Assembly: GCF_009730915.1 (NCBI RefSeq)
Contig: NC_052487.1
Location: 744,001-808,000 of the forward strand
Source: Dioscorea cayenensis subsp. rotundata
Lineage: Eukaryota > Streptophyta > Magnoliopsida > Dioscoreales > Dioscoreaceae
Direction of reading: 5' to 3'
Length of the DNA stretch: 64,000 nucleotides
Made by a program: the position numbers and the translations under genes. The notes under the pieces were generated by a model. That model had not been told where the DNA came from, ran no database searches, and was given only the letters and a program-made list of their open reading frames with translations. Shown piece by piece: positions 1-11,099 of the stretch (position 1 is the first letter of the stretch; each line of letters opens with the position of its first letter).

Positions 1-1013
1 AAACATCAATTCCGACCTCTCTATTATATTTATTAATCTTTGGTATATTAAGCTTGTTAATTATTTTGAATATAACTGAATTATTTTTGCAATAAAAGAA
101 AAAGGATCATGCATATGTTACTATGATTATTCGATGAATTATTCTTCAAATTCTGACATGTCTGAAATTGTGATATTTCGTTTGGTTTTCAGATAACAAA
201 GTTATTTTGAAATAAATAAGTTTAGTTTCCAATTAACTATGCACTAACCTTTGATCCCTGCGTTAGGAGAGCTAACCACTTTCTCCCCACCGAACGATAC
301 TCCCAACCTAGATATCTAAACGTTTGTTTTTCTTCGCATTAGCTTCATCCCCCATCTCTAGTGGATTCCTAGTATTTTTTTTTCTTCTTGTTTTGTTCCC
401 TTTTTGTATATTTTTCCCTTTAATGTGATGTAACATCTTTATTATGGTTTTGTTGTTTGTTATTTTTATCTTTATATTATGTTTTCTTTTTTCGTAATGA
501 ATTAGTGGTTTATTCACTTTTATTAAAAAAAATAAACATAAACGAGTTACCAAAGCTTGGTTAAGATAGAGGGTATAGTATTAGTTTAATAAATATTAAA
601 GCCTGAATGTTGTTTTAATAATTGTTCAAAAAATACCTCTTAAATTTTATCCTATGATGTATTTATGAAAACAATAAGTCTCTCAAGCACAAAAATTTTC
701 CAACAATCATTCTGGTGCTATAGTGCTGACTATTGAAGAGACACAATGAAATTCACCAAGAAGATAAAATACCAAAACAAATGTTCAGTGTTGCAAGAAC
801 TCCATTTACAAAGAATAATGAAAGTATAACCACAAAACAATATTGATAATGCTTAACTGTGTAAGACCTGGATAAATACAGGAAAAATGAAGAAAGATGA
901 AAAACAAAATCAAAACTGCAAAGATTTGTGCTTTATAGAAGTATTGAATTCATTCTTGTTATTGTTGAGCTGTTCTATTGAGAGCTATTAGCTTGATATG
1001 CAGAGCCTGCTAA
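1..1013. other. AT-rich spacer, no gene seen
   Basis: No coding region could be supported. At about 480-530 the plus strand has a stretch ending in a run of A after a motif like the 3' end of plant L1 LINEs (a 'gtggtttattcactttt' type tail, then A-rich), so part of 250-535 may be a 5'-truncated LINE copy; no target-site duplication was found. The 600-1013 part probably includes the 3' untranslated region of the zinc-finger gene on the minus strand. Confidence 0.5.
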
Positions 1014-3524
1014 CTATGTCAGGCTAACCTTATCCATCTTCTCTTCAAGAGATCTGATCCTTGCCGCATGCTCCTTTACTGCCAATGCCAGAGATCGCAC
1101 ATCTCGAGCTTGAGATAGTTCTTCTAGTAATTCGGCCTAGCAAAGATAATGTACACAAGTTTTAGTTATTTAAGCATCTTAACAGTATGACATTTGCAAT
1201 CACACAATTTAACTGACGGTGAGTCCTCAATTAGGATGTGCTACTTGATACTGCAGGCGGACTTTAATAATTAAACCAAAAAAATATCGACACAAGATTC
1301 ATCAAAATCTATAATAGCCAATAACATTTAAATAATGAGACACGACTGATAACTTGAAACATCATTAAAACTACAAACCATTAAATAGTTTCCCAAATTT
1401 GGATTCATGAAGTAACGACAACTACAATGCAAACCGAGTTCAATAAATTGCATAAAGTTCATTGATCAGGAGTTTGCCTTGGAAATGTTTGAAGCATCAT
1501 TTACTAAAAGTGTCACACATTTATATCTAATAATCTCTTCTTGAACAACTCTCAGTTTCTCATTCAGAGATTTTTCTATTTGGAAAAAAGAAAAGACTAG
1601 AAGGGAGCATAAAACAAGCGTCAACAAGGGAACCCGTAATAATGACTAGGAAGATAGCAGAACTGCTGCCTAAAAGTCAAGCCATAGTTACAAATAAGTA
1701 AAATGCCAATTCTACTCAAATGCAGTAAAGCTCACTCAGTGAAAGGTAACAAGACAACAACAACACAAACCATACCCCTGAATGTAGTTCCTTCTGTCAT
1801 CATATGTGCAAAAAAGAGAATTTTGCAGATATACCATCTTCACTAACATTGGGCAAAACAATAAATTGGAACAAGAGATTGCCTTGCATAAATTTCTCAC
1901 CTCATGTATATCTAATTCACCCTACGGAGTGACAAACACAAGGTTTTTACTTGAGAATGGACATCCTGACATCTATCTTGATTCGGAATTATTGGCATTT
2001 AGATCACAATATGGACTGTCAAAACCAAAGCATGAACAAGTTGACTCTGTTTCTGAGAAAGACGGTATGTTTTACTAATAATGAACAATAACCAAGTTCC
2101 ATTTGTTAAAAAGAAGATATATCCAGCATGCTCCGTTCGATACAGATAGGAGAACTTAAGCAAGTCAATTAGTCAGGATAAAGCTCAAAGTTTCACTTGA
2201 CCTGATTACAGGAAGATGGGGTACCTTTCTTGGCTTTCTGATCTACAAGGAGAGATTATCAGGGCATTTGACACAAGATGAATTTTATTGACATATAAAT
2301 CCCAGAAGAACAGATCTTATGAGAACAATTGACTCAAAGCTAATAAGATATTTGATTTCCACAGAGTATTCCAGTAGTAAAGGAACATCAATGTCAAACA
2401 ACAAGTGATTCATGGAGAAAACTGTGAATTGTGCTTAATGTCTAGTTCTATGACACAACAGACAGGAAATTATCCTTTAGAGAATCATCAAAGAAAATAT
2501 GAAGTAACTAGTGAGTGTTCGCACACAGCAGATCTAGCAATTGAAAATACTAAACAACCAAACAATAGGAAACTTACAGAAACAAGAAGAACAAGAATAA
2601 AAGGATTACCTTTTGCATAAGCTGCACACGCTCTTTAAGCTCATCAATGGAAGCCTCATCCTTGTGAACAACTTGTAGAACATAAAGCAAGTGCGAACGA
2701 ATGAACTCCGAGCAATGGTTCTCCAAAGTACGCAATGGGAAAGTCGAATGGCATCCAATCTGATAGAAAGGACAGTTGACAAGCCTCATCGGACAAACAG
2801 TGATACAATGCCGATCCATCTCCCTCCTCACAATTCTCTGCTCGCACTTCTGCTCGCATGGCAATACCTTGAATGGGCACACCTCGTCATGCTTCTCTGC
2901 ATGAATGGCACAAAACTTAGTCTTGCACCCATCATTGGTACAGCTCGCCGGCCTGAATCCGCAGCGTTGCTTATGTTCATCGAGCTCCTCCTTGGTGGGG
3001 AATTTCATCGAACAGGTGTAGGCGTTCTTAAAATCCACGTTTCTGAGCAATGGATCGCTGATGGCCTCTCTCCGATCAATCATCCACAAACCTTTGGCCT
3101 CCATCTCTTGAACGAAATCATCGATCTTGTCCTCCCTGCTCTCGCTCAACAACCAGCTCGATAACCGGCCGAGCAAGCTCCGCTTCGACGCTGTGAAATC
3201 GTCCATGATTATGGAAACAATCTCGGCGGGATCCTCGGGAATTTCTTGGATGGAATCGGGTTCAGAGTCATCAGGGACGACGAATTCAGCAACGAACGTC
3301 TCGCTTCGAGCGTTGAGATAGTCAACCATTTCCTTGCGGAGGCCGACGGCGACGGAAGCTGGGGTTTTGAAGGGGTCTCCGGTGGTGTTATCGACGCAGG
3401 CGGCGGCGAGGCCGGGAAGGAGGAGCTGCGCGATCTTGTGTACGATCTCGCCGTCGCTGTTCTGGCAATGGAACAATGCGTCCTCGTCCTTAACTGCGGC
3501 TATATCGGATGCTTGAAGCTCCAT
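1014..3524 (-). CDS. TRAF-type zinc-finger protein, two exons
   Basis: Coding exons are 2610-3524 (305 codons) and 1014-1136 (40 codons plus stop), giving about 345 residues. The intron 1137-2609 has a GT donor after CAAAAG and an AG acceptor, and joins the exons in phase 0. The start is the ATG at 3524 (protein begins MELQASD). The N-terminal ~160 residues are acidic with no domain I recognise. Residues ~165-280 hold closely spaced Cys/His pairs (CSMKF, RCGFRPASC, CKTKFC, CPFKVLPC, HCITVCPMRLVNCPF, IGCHSTF) typical of TRAF-type zinc fingers. The last ~60 residues, including all of exon 2, are charged and heptad-like, so probably a coiled coil. This matches the small plant TRAF-type zinc-finger-like family, whose molecular role is poorly known; protein interaction is an inference. 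A (GA)n run at about 3564-3592 lies in the 5' leader. Confidence 0.85.
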
Positions 3525-3558
3525 CAATGGCGATGAATCGCAAGCTCTAGAGATCGAG

Positions 3559-3563
<5 letters not shown>

Positions 3564-3592
<29 letters not shown>
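3564..3592. repeat. (GA)n microsatellite in the 5' leader of the zinc-finger gene
   Basis: About fourteen GA units directly upstream of the ATG at 3524. Purine/pyrimidine dinucleotide runs in 5' leaders are common in plants and can bind GAGA-type (BPC) factors; that role is inference. Confidence 0.8.
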
Positions 3593-3594
<2 letters not shown>

Positions 3595-3599
3595 CTGAG

Positions 3600-5072
3600 A
3601 AGGATAGAGAACGAAAAGGGTGGTGACTTGGTTTCAAGTGTCTTGCATGGAGGTGTTTGTTAACATTGATTGGGTACGTGGCAGTTATTTATTGGATTTT
3701 GACGGGTTGACTTTTGTTCAGCGTTGCCTTGGGACATGTTGGAGAGTTGGTTTTATTGTTAGGAGGTTGGTTTATCACTTGGTCATGAATATTATTATTA
3801 ATTTATATGTATGTAAATATTTATTTTAGTTTTATACTAATTGTTATTTTGATAATTTAAAATTTATGAGAATAGTGAAAAGGTAGACCCAGGGTCAGAT
3901 CTTTAGGTAGATAATACTATTGAAATATTGTTATATTGTAGAATATTATATAAATGCTATAATAATACTGTTTTATTTATTATTTATGAATCTGATGTGA
4001 GAGAATATCAGTTCCCTCTTCTCTATGGGTTGGTAAGTATTTATTAATTTGGTTTGGTTCCAAAAATATTTTCTGGGTATGTAAATGATAAAACTCTAAT
4101 TATTCCATATGATGTTTGATCTAGTTAATAAATCTTTAGGGGTCGTCTGTTCTTTAACACCTCTTATGGGTGGTATTTCTCACCTTTGTGAATGCGTTAA
4201 CTGCGGACGGAAAACGTCAACAATTGAGCACAGTAAAAAATTAGGGAGATACAGTGAGTTTAATTAGGTTATAGTAGGGTTAAATTATTCAGATTTGTTA
4301 AGATACTGTGTTGAAATTGATTGGATGGTTCAGATAAAAAATGTTATATATCTTACTTTTCACTCTACTACTATTGATAAGTATAATTAATTATTTATTA
4401 TACAGGACACAACCATTGAATTTCAATCCAATAATTAATACTACTGTTAGAGGGCGTTTGGTTCGTGGTAATGACATATTACCACATAACAAGATTATTA
4501 TGGTAATATGAGTGGGAATGTTATATAGTTGGGAATATTGCGGTAATTTGATATAACCATGTTTGGTTGGGAACTCTTATGTAGAGGTTGAATCATCTAC
4601 GAACGTTGCTGTCAACCGTTGGATTTAGATTTAACGGTTCAGCACTGTTCCATGAACAGTATCACTAATACTTATGAACAGTGGTACAGTAAATAGTGGG
4701 ATGTACAATAATGTGATCTGAACCGTTCAATTGCACAGTAACTGAGCAAATTTGAACTGTCCAACCCTATTTCTACTAGACTTATAGACCTAGCTAACCC
4801 ATGATTATGTCTCTGCTGTTGACTTTTTCTCATATATATATATATATATATATACAAAATTGAAAGAAATGATAAGGTGAAAGAAATTAAAAGAATTCTG
4901 ACAATTATAGAATTATAGTCATATCGTGAAAATTCTTGTGAGAATTATGATTCAAAATTAATTTTTGTTTTTATATTTAAGCATTAATTTTATACTTAGG
5001 ATATCAGTTTTACATCTCGATGATTAGCCACATCTTTGTTAACATTAAATACGTGTACACCTGCATGATGAT
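3600..5072. other. AT-rich spacer with MITE-like debris
   Basis: No gene. Near 4450 there is a 'gcgtttggttcg' sequence of the kind that opens Harbinger/hAT-like MITEs, but no matching far end was found. The stretch 4640-4800 resembles 35790-35960 (both contain an 'acagtaaa' region, a block like 'tctgaaccgttc', and 'ccctatttctacta'), so it is a copy of a dispersed repeat family. An (AT)n run lies at about 4832-4853. Confidence 0.5.
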
Positions 5073-5291
5073 ATGAGCAAGGGATGTTGTGAATCACTCA
5101 ACTCGTCCATAAACGTCAAAATGTCTCACCGACTCATGACATTTCCCAACCATCAAGTCACTAACTCGTCATCCATGACGATCAAGAAAAAAAGACTGAC
5201 AAAAAAAAAAAAAATCCAAATAAATAAATTAATTTCCATAAATCCATATATATTCTCCATTAACCAACCAAGAGAACAAACCAAATTAACC

Positions 5292-6731
5292 ATGATGAAC
5301 TCCACAACCACAACACCTGCAAACCTTCACATCCTCTTCTTCCCATTCATGGCACCAGGGCACATGAACCCCATGGTGGACATGGCCAACCTCTTCTCTT
5401 TCCATGGAGTAACAACCACTGTACTCACCACCCCAGCCAACGTTCCCTTGATCTCCATCCACCCACCAACCAAACTTAAAGTCATCCCTTTCCCCTCTTC
5501 CAACGTAGGCCTTCCCAGTGGCTGTGAGAACGTCACCTCCCTCATGTCCATGTCCATGCACGCCACCTTCATGCAAGCAGTGGCCATGCTCCGCCAACCC
5601 CTAGACCAAGTCCTCCAAGAACTCTGCCCAGACGCCATCGTCTCTGACTCTTTCATGCCCTGGACTTTCCATGCAGCTTCAGAGTTTGGTATTCCAAGGC
5701 TTGTGTTCCATGGAACTAGTTTTTTCTCTCTCTCTGCTTCAGATATTGTAGATAACTTGAATCCTCATGATAAACATGAGGAGTCTTTTACGTTGCATGG
5801 TTTCCCTCATGAAATCCAGCTTTTCAAGTCACAAATCCCGGATTTGAAGAAATCTAACCCTGCTTTGCTTGCTACTATAAAAGAGGTTAAGGAGTTGGAC
5901 AAGAAGAGCTATGGTGTGTTGGTGAATAGTTTTTATGAGCTTGAACCAGAGTGTGCTGATTACTACCGTGAAGTTATAGGAAGGAGAGCTTGGCATGTTG
6001 GACCAGTGTCTTTGTGTGTTAGTGATCAAGCTAGGATGAATCATGATCATTACTGTTTGAAGTGGCTTGACAAGAAGAAGCTAAACTCAGTTTTGTATGT
6101 TTGTTTTGGTAGTTTGTGTAGGCTCAGTGGAACTCAGCTGAAGGAGATAGCACTGGCTCTAGAGTCTGCAAATCAGGAGTTCATTTGGGTGGTGAGGAAA
6201 ATGGAAGAAGATGAGGAAGAGTGGTTGCCAGAAGGATATGAGAAGAGGATGGAAGATAAGGGGTTGATTATAAGAGGATGGGTTCCTCAAGTTCTTATAT
6301 TGAATCATGAAGCATTAGGAGGGTTCTTGACACATTGTGGATGGAACTCAACTTTAGAAGCAGTGAGTGCTGGAGTGAGGATGATAACTTGGCCAATGTA
6401 TGCAGAGCAGTTTTATAATGAGAAATTAGTGGTTGATGTGTTGAAGATTGGAGTTAGTGTGGATGTCAAGCAGTATGGAAAGGGTCAAGATTTTGCTGAA
6501 AGTTTGGGGATTATGGGAGTGGTTGGGAAAGGGGAGATAGAGAAGGCAGTGCTTAAGGTGATGAGTGGGGGAGAAGAAGCTGAGGAGATGAGGAGGAGAG
6601 TGATGAAGTTGAAAGAGATGGCAAGGCTGGCTGTGGAAATGGGTGGTTCTTCTTATCAGGATGCTGAGAGGCTTATTCAGGAGTTGCTTGGCAAGAGGCC
6701 AACAACTAGTGTTGTTGACACTTTAATCTAG
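5292..6731 (+). CDS. UDP-glycosyltransferase, UGT73-like (group D), intact, divergent member
   Basis: A single-exon gene of 479 residues, the usual length for the family. It should transfer a sugar from UDP-sugar to a small acceptor in the cytosol. The start ATG at 5292 gives a protein beginning MMNSTTTT; an in-frame ATG at 5073 would add 73 lysine- and asparagine-rich residues unlike any UGT N-terminus, so I treat that stretch as leader. Key residues: catalytic His24 in FMAPGHM and partner Asp119 in VSDSFMPW. The 44-residue PSPG donor box runs from Trp330 to Gln373 with HCGWNS and the closing AEQ. Box position 34, normally Pro, is Arg363 here (GVRM). It is the least similar of the UGTs in the window and opens the cluster. 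The acceptor is unknown; group D enzymes are known for flavonoids, coumarins and triterpenoid or steroid aglycones. Confidence 0.93.
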   Translation: MMNSTTTTPANLHILFFPFMAPGHMNPMVDMANLFSFHGVTTTVLTTPANVPLISIHPPTKLKVIPFPSSNVGLPSGCENVTSLMSMSMHATFMQAVAMLRQPLDQVLQELCPDAIVSDSFMPWTFHAASEFGIPRLVFHGTSFFSLSASDIVDNLNPHDKHEESFTLHGFPHEIQLFKSQIPDLKKSNPALLATIKEVKELDKKSYGVLVNSFYELEPECADYYREVIGRRAWHVGPVSLCVSDQARMNHDHYCLKWLDKKKLNSVLYVCFGSLCRLSGTQLKEIALALESANQEFIWVVRKMEEDEEEWLPEGYEKRMEDKGLIIRGWVPQVLILNHEALGGFLTHCGWNSTLEAVSAGVRMITWPMYAEQFYNEKLVVDVLKIGVSVDVKQYGKGQDFAESLGIMGVVGKGEIEKAVLKVMSGGEEAEEMRRRVMKLKEMARLAVEMGGSSYQDAERLIQELLGKRPTTSVVDTLI

Positions 6732-8034
6732 AACTTGTTTAAATCTTTTATTTTATCTTATTTTATTTACTATTTATCATTTGTAATTTTGTTTTATTTA
6801 TGTAAAGTTCAGAGATATTTAAATAAAAAAAAAAAGTATAATATTGATAGATTTACATTAAAAGATGTTTAGTTGACTGCAAATAAAATTACAGTGTAAC
6901 TAATTTTTTTTGAGGAAAGTGACAAGATCGTGAATCTGGGAACGTCACGCGTGTGAGGGAGCAAGCTCAACGTCGATCCAGTGTCGCTTCATTTCGTGTA
7001 ATACGTGAGGGTTCGATCTAGGGTCTTTTTTGAAACGAACGCCTTACGTAAAAGACCCGATAACAATTGATTCAAAGTCTGTTGAATTTTTATATCTTAA
7101 CTTATATTACTGTTATAAATAGCAATTAAAATGGGAACTGGAATGAATTCAGGAAGACAAGTAGCAATTAAAAACGGCAGTGAAAGGAGATGGTTTGTTA
7201 TTGGTGGTGTTTTTTTTTTTTTGGGTACAACTGTTGTCTTTTTATGAATGGGTGAAACTGACATCAAATCGGGAAGAAAGGAGAAGGTGTACTGTGGTTT
7301 GGTTCAAGCCTTTCAATGGGATGTAAGATGTCATTCTATGAGTAGATGGACCAATTTATATTGGTTTAAGGTTTGAATGTGCCAGGGCACTAAAGTCAGA
7401 TGATGATGATGATGAATGTGGAGGGGAAATAATGGGTACTTTTACTGGATGCATAGTTGTTTGTGTTACTAGACTTGTGTTCTGGTCCTGGGAGAAGCTA
7501 TGAATGTAACCAATGTTTTTTTCTTTTAGTTGGGCTTAATAAATATACTTTGATTTAATTGAATAAAAAAATAATTTATATTATTTTTGTTTGGTTTACT
7601 GTAACTAAAAATTCGGCTTTTATTTTTTATTTGCCTGATTTAATGTAAATTTAAAGCTATAGTTATCATGTACATGGATAATGAGATTACTTCAATTATC
7701 TATAATTATTATTAAGTATTTAATACTATTCATAAAAATTAAATAATTAAATAAATAAATTATTTATTAAATTTAAATATATTTAATATTTCTTTAATTT
7801 TATTAATTTGAAAAAAATTATTAAAAAACTTACTCTATTAATTATTTTTATAATATTTTCAATCATAAAAATATTTTATGATAAAATTAATTAATTATAT
7901 AAATATTTACATTATAAAAATATAACATTTATTTTATTTTATTACTTAAAAATTATAATTAATTTTTAAAAACAATATAATATTTTCAGTTAAAAATATT
8001 TTTTCGTCATAATATATAATTATATAAATATTAC
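6732..8034. other. Spacer with a possible SINE-like stretch and very AT-rich DNA
   Basis: After the UGT stop no gene is seen. At about 6905-7090 a GC-richer block contains 'gagggttcgatctag', which resembles a tRNA-type B box, so it may be a SINE relic; no A box or target duplication was confirmed. From about 7560 the DNA is extremely AT-rich and without coding potential. Confidence 0.4.
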
Positions 8035-8035
8035 T

Positions 8036-8150
8036 TTATAAAAATATTTAATATTTCTAATTTTATTATATAAAAATATTTTTATAAAAGATAATTTACT
8101 TTATTAAATATTTTATATAATAAAATTAGAAATATTAAATATTTTTATAA
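8036..8150. repeat. Perfect 37-bp inverted repeat (hairpin)
   Basis: Arms 8036-8072 and 8114-8150 are exact reverse complements over 37 bp, separated by a 41-nt loop. It sits in the middle of a 700-bp AT-rich tract. It may be the core of a MITE or a structured AT-rich repeat; no coding content. Confidence 0.75.
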
Positions 8151-9214
8151 TTAAATATAATATGAATATGATGGTGCATCACTGCATTTTAACTTATAAC
8201 AAATTTTACTGTAAACTCAAATTATAAAAAGTTTTATAAATAAAATTTATTTTATAACATATCAAATGTATTTACATTGTAAAATCCCTTAAAAACGAAT
8301 AACATAAAGACAAGCGAGTGAAGTGACATGAGTATGAAAAGTGACATCACACTACTGCTTTCTTCTAGAAAGTCCACAAAATAACAACATCTCTTTTTAT
8401 GTTCTTGGAAAAATGATGCCAAATCACATGGGCCTGTCTATTTGAAGTGATGTAAATGCGCATATATGTGCAAGAAAAAGCCATGCTTCTCACAGTGGAA
8501 GATATAAAATAAAAACAAATAAAAATAAAAAACAAAGAAAATAATATGGCAAAAGAAAGTGAGAGATCAAATATGAATATGTAAAATTTAGTTTGCTTGA
8601 AAAGAAATAATCAAATATTTCAATCTAATGCGTTAATCTCTTATTCCATCATAGGTAAATCTGCTAGTATGTTTTTTTTCTTGATTTTCAACCACTATAG
8701 ATAGTCACCAACACTTATAAAACGAGGTATCTAGAGGATAAAATGCTCTTTTAAATTCATAAGAGCAAAGGTTTCACTTCAAAGCGGCAACTCAAAACAA
8801 AATCAAGCTTTGTTAGTTTCAGTAGGCCTGCGCTTTCAGACAGTGGTTTCATCAACCAGAATATTTTCCTCTTTTTTTTTTCTTGTTTCTGTTGTCTTAT
8901 TTCTTCTTGTTACCTCAACACCTCACCTCTGGAGAGAGACCTTAGTTTTTTTGCTTTTCTTATTAACTTTACTTCTGTTTAGCATATTTTTTATTTCAAT
9001 AAAATCATGATTTATACATTTTTATTAAAAAAAAAAAATAGTTTGCTCACAGGAATATGTGGACATAATTGAATGTTCACACAATAAAATTTAACTTCTG
9101 ATTTGGATGTTGGCAATCATATCTTATGCTTGAGCTTACCAATCAAGCAGTATCAAGTCCGGCTTTTTTGTCTGCCGTCCGAACCATCTATTTGTAAAAT
9201 TCTCGGTCAAGCCC
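8151..9214. other. Spacer upstream of the second UGT; possible LINE tail
   Basis: No gene. The stretch about 8817-9040 (plus) ends in a poly(A) run after 'atttatacatttttatt', like the L1 3' ends elsewhere in the window, and may be a 5'-truncated LINE copy. From about 9085 the sequence aligns with the region upstream of the UGT at 32885, where the homologous site carries an extra SINE. Confidence 0.45.
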
Positions 9215-9352
9215 TTGCAACAGCATGCAATTTTCCACTTTCTCATATTCTCCATTATAATTAATGTGCTATTAATTAATTTTCAGCACATATTTTTTCC
9301 TGTCAAGCCTCAACTCTTCTCCTTCACCTCTTTCACCTTCACTCTTTCATTC

Positions 9353-10795
9353 ATGGCAACCAAAACCCAAGAAGGCCTTCACATCCTCTTCTTTCCATAC
9401 ATGGCACAAGGCCACATGCTCCCCATGATCAACATGGCCAAGTTATTTGCTAACCGAGGAATAAGAACCACCATCCTCACAACTCCAGCTAACACTTCCA
9501 TTGTTAAACCCATCATTTCAAACTCCCCAATTGAACTAGCCCTCATCCCTTTCCCTTCCGCCGCTGCCGGGCTCCCGGAAGGCTGTGAAAACCTCTCCTC
9601 CATCCCTTCACCAGACCTCATACCTTACTTCATACGTGCAGTCTTTATGCTTTCTGAACCCTTTGATCAAATCCTCAAAGAACTCCACCCCAACGTCACT
9701 ATCATTGATGCCTTCTTCCCATGGACCATTGACATCACATCCAAGCTTGGCATAACTCAGCTCATCTTCACCGGATCCGGCTTCTTTCCTCTTTGTCTTA
9801 CAGATAGTATAGAAAACTACAAGCCACATGAGACCTTGCCAGCTGAAACCAAGTCTTTCTTGGTTCCTGGAATCCCTCACCGGGTTGAGCTTCTCAAAAC
9901 CCAAGTCTTTGACAGTGGCAAAATCGGCAAAGAGCATATAGAATTCTTTGATAAGGTTAGGGATGCAGACAAGAGAAGCTACGGCACTGTGATGAATAGT
10001 TTCTATGAGCTGGAACCGGACTACGTTGAACACTACCGCACAGTCATAGGCCGCCGATCTTGGCACATTGGTCCTGTGTCTTTGTGCAGTGAAGACATGA
10101 TCAAGAGTACTACTACTACTACTAGTAGTACTGATAGAAATCATGAGTGTTTGAGTTGGCTTGATGGGAAGGAATCTGGGTCAGTTCTATATGTTTGTTT
10201 TGGGAGTTTGTCTACCTTCCGTGGAGAACAGATACATGAGATTGCTTTGGGTCTTGAGGCTTCTAATCATGCATTCATTTGGGTGGTTCCTAAGGTTGTT
10301 AAGAGGGATGAGGATATGGATTGAATGCCAGAAGGGTTTGAAGGGAGGATTAATATTGAAGGGAAAAAAGGTTTTATTATAAGAGGATGGGCTCCTCAGT
10401 TGTTGATATTGAATCATAAAGCTGTTGGTGGGTTCATGACTCATTGTGGATGGAACTCTACTCTTGAAGGTGTGTGTGCAGGCTTGCCAATGATCACTTG
10501 GCCTTTATTTGCAGAGCAGTTTTACAATGAAAGGTTGGTTGTAGATGTGTTGAAGATTGGTGTTGCTGTTGGGATGAAGGAGCATGTGTTGAAGACTGAG
10601 GATAGGCCATTGATTCATGGGATAGATATAGAGAGAGCTGTGAGCTGTGTGATGGGTGTTGGTGAAGAAGCTGAGGCCATGAGGAAGAGAGCTAGAGAAC
10701 TGGGAGAGATGGCAAAGAGTGCTGTTATGGAGGATGGGTCTTCTTATACTGAGTTAACTCAGCTCATCAGTGAGTTATCAGATCTTCATCCATGA
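9353..10795 (+). pseudogene. UGT73-like gene (type A) with one in-frame nonsense codon
   Basis: An intronless UGT of the same type as 32885-34318, beginning MATKTQEGLHILFF at the ATG at 9353. The reading frame is open for 323 codons, then has TGA at 10322-10324 (codon 324) where every paralog has TGG in the motif DMDWMPEG, then stays open to 10795. Apart from that codon the full-length frame (about 480 residues) shows no other damage: His and Asp of the catalytic pair are present and the PSPG box downstream of the stop is complete. As it stands the product would lack the donor-binding half and should be inactive. A sequencing error or a recent single mutation are both possible. A run of ACT codons near 10108-10128 encodes a Thr/Ser stretch that varies in length between paralogs. 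It converges on the minus-strand UGT at 11100. Confidence 0.85.
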
Positions 10796-11099
10796 GTTAC
10801 CATCTTGTTCTATTCTTCACTAGTTCCCCTGCTCATGCAGGCTTTGTGTATTGTAATTTCATAATTTACTCTTTGATATTTAATAAAAGTCAATGATTAG
10901 CAAATATTTCAACAGAATATTTTGTGGTCAGAGATTTGGTGTCATATTATTTATTTATTTATTATAAAAAAAAGCTCAAAAGCTATTTATTCGAAAAAAG
11001 AAGAGAACAAGAAATAACCAAAGAATCTCAACAATAACCAAAAAAAAATTAACAACAAAAATAAACCATCTAAGAACAAATCAATAGCTATTTATTCGA
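10796..11099. other. Convergent UGT spacer, duplicated inverted at 16707-17037
   Basis: A 304-bp spacer between two convergent UGT stop codons. It contains the 3' untranslated regions of both. It is nearly identical to the reverse complement of 16707-17037, which also separates two UGT 3' ends; the copy there has a small extra segment around the 'aataaataaa' run. No gene inside. Confidence 0.8.

Noticed and set aside
308-553. 81-residue open frame on the minus strand
   Set aside because: Lysine- and asparagine-rich translation of AT-rich DNA around a LINE-like tail; no domain.
2691-3164. 157-residue plus-strand open frame
   Set aside because: Antisense shadow of the zinc-finger exon.
5073-5291. 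In-frame upstream ATG that would extend the first UGT by 73 residues
   Set aside because: The extension is Lys/Asn/Ile-rich, unlike any UGT N-terminus; the ATG at 5292 gives the normal start and family length.
6905-7090. Possible tRNA gene or SINE from a B-box-like motif
   Set aside because: No cloverleaf could be drawn and neither an A box nor target duplications were found, so it is not called as a feature.
9379-10144. Minus-strand open frames inside the second UGT, repeated in the other UGTs
   Set aside because: They recur in all UGT copies only because the coding strand is conserved; no independent domain or start context.
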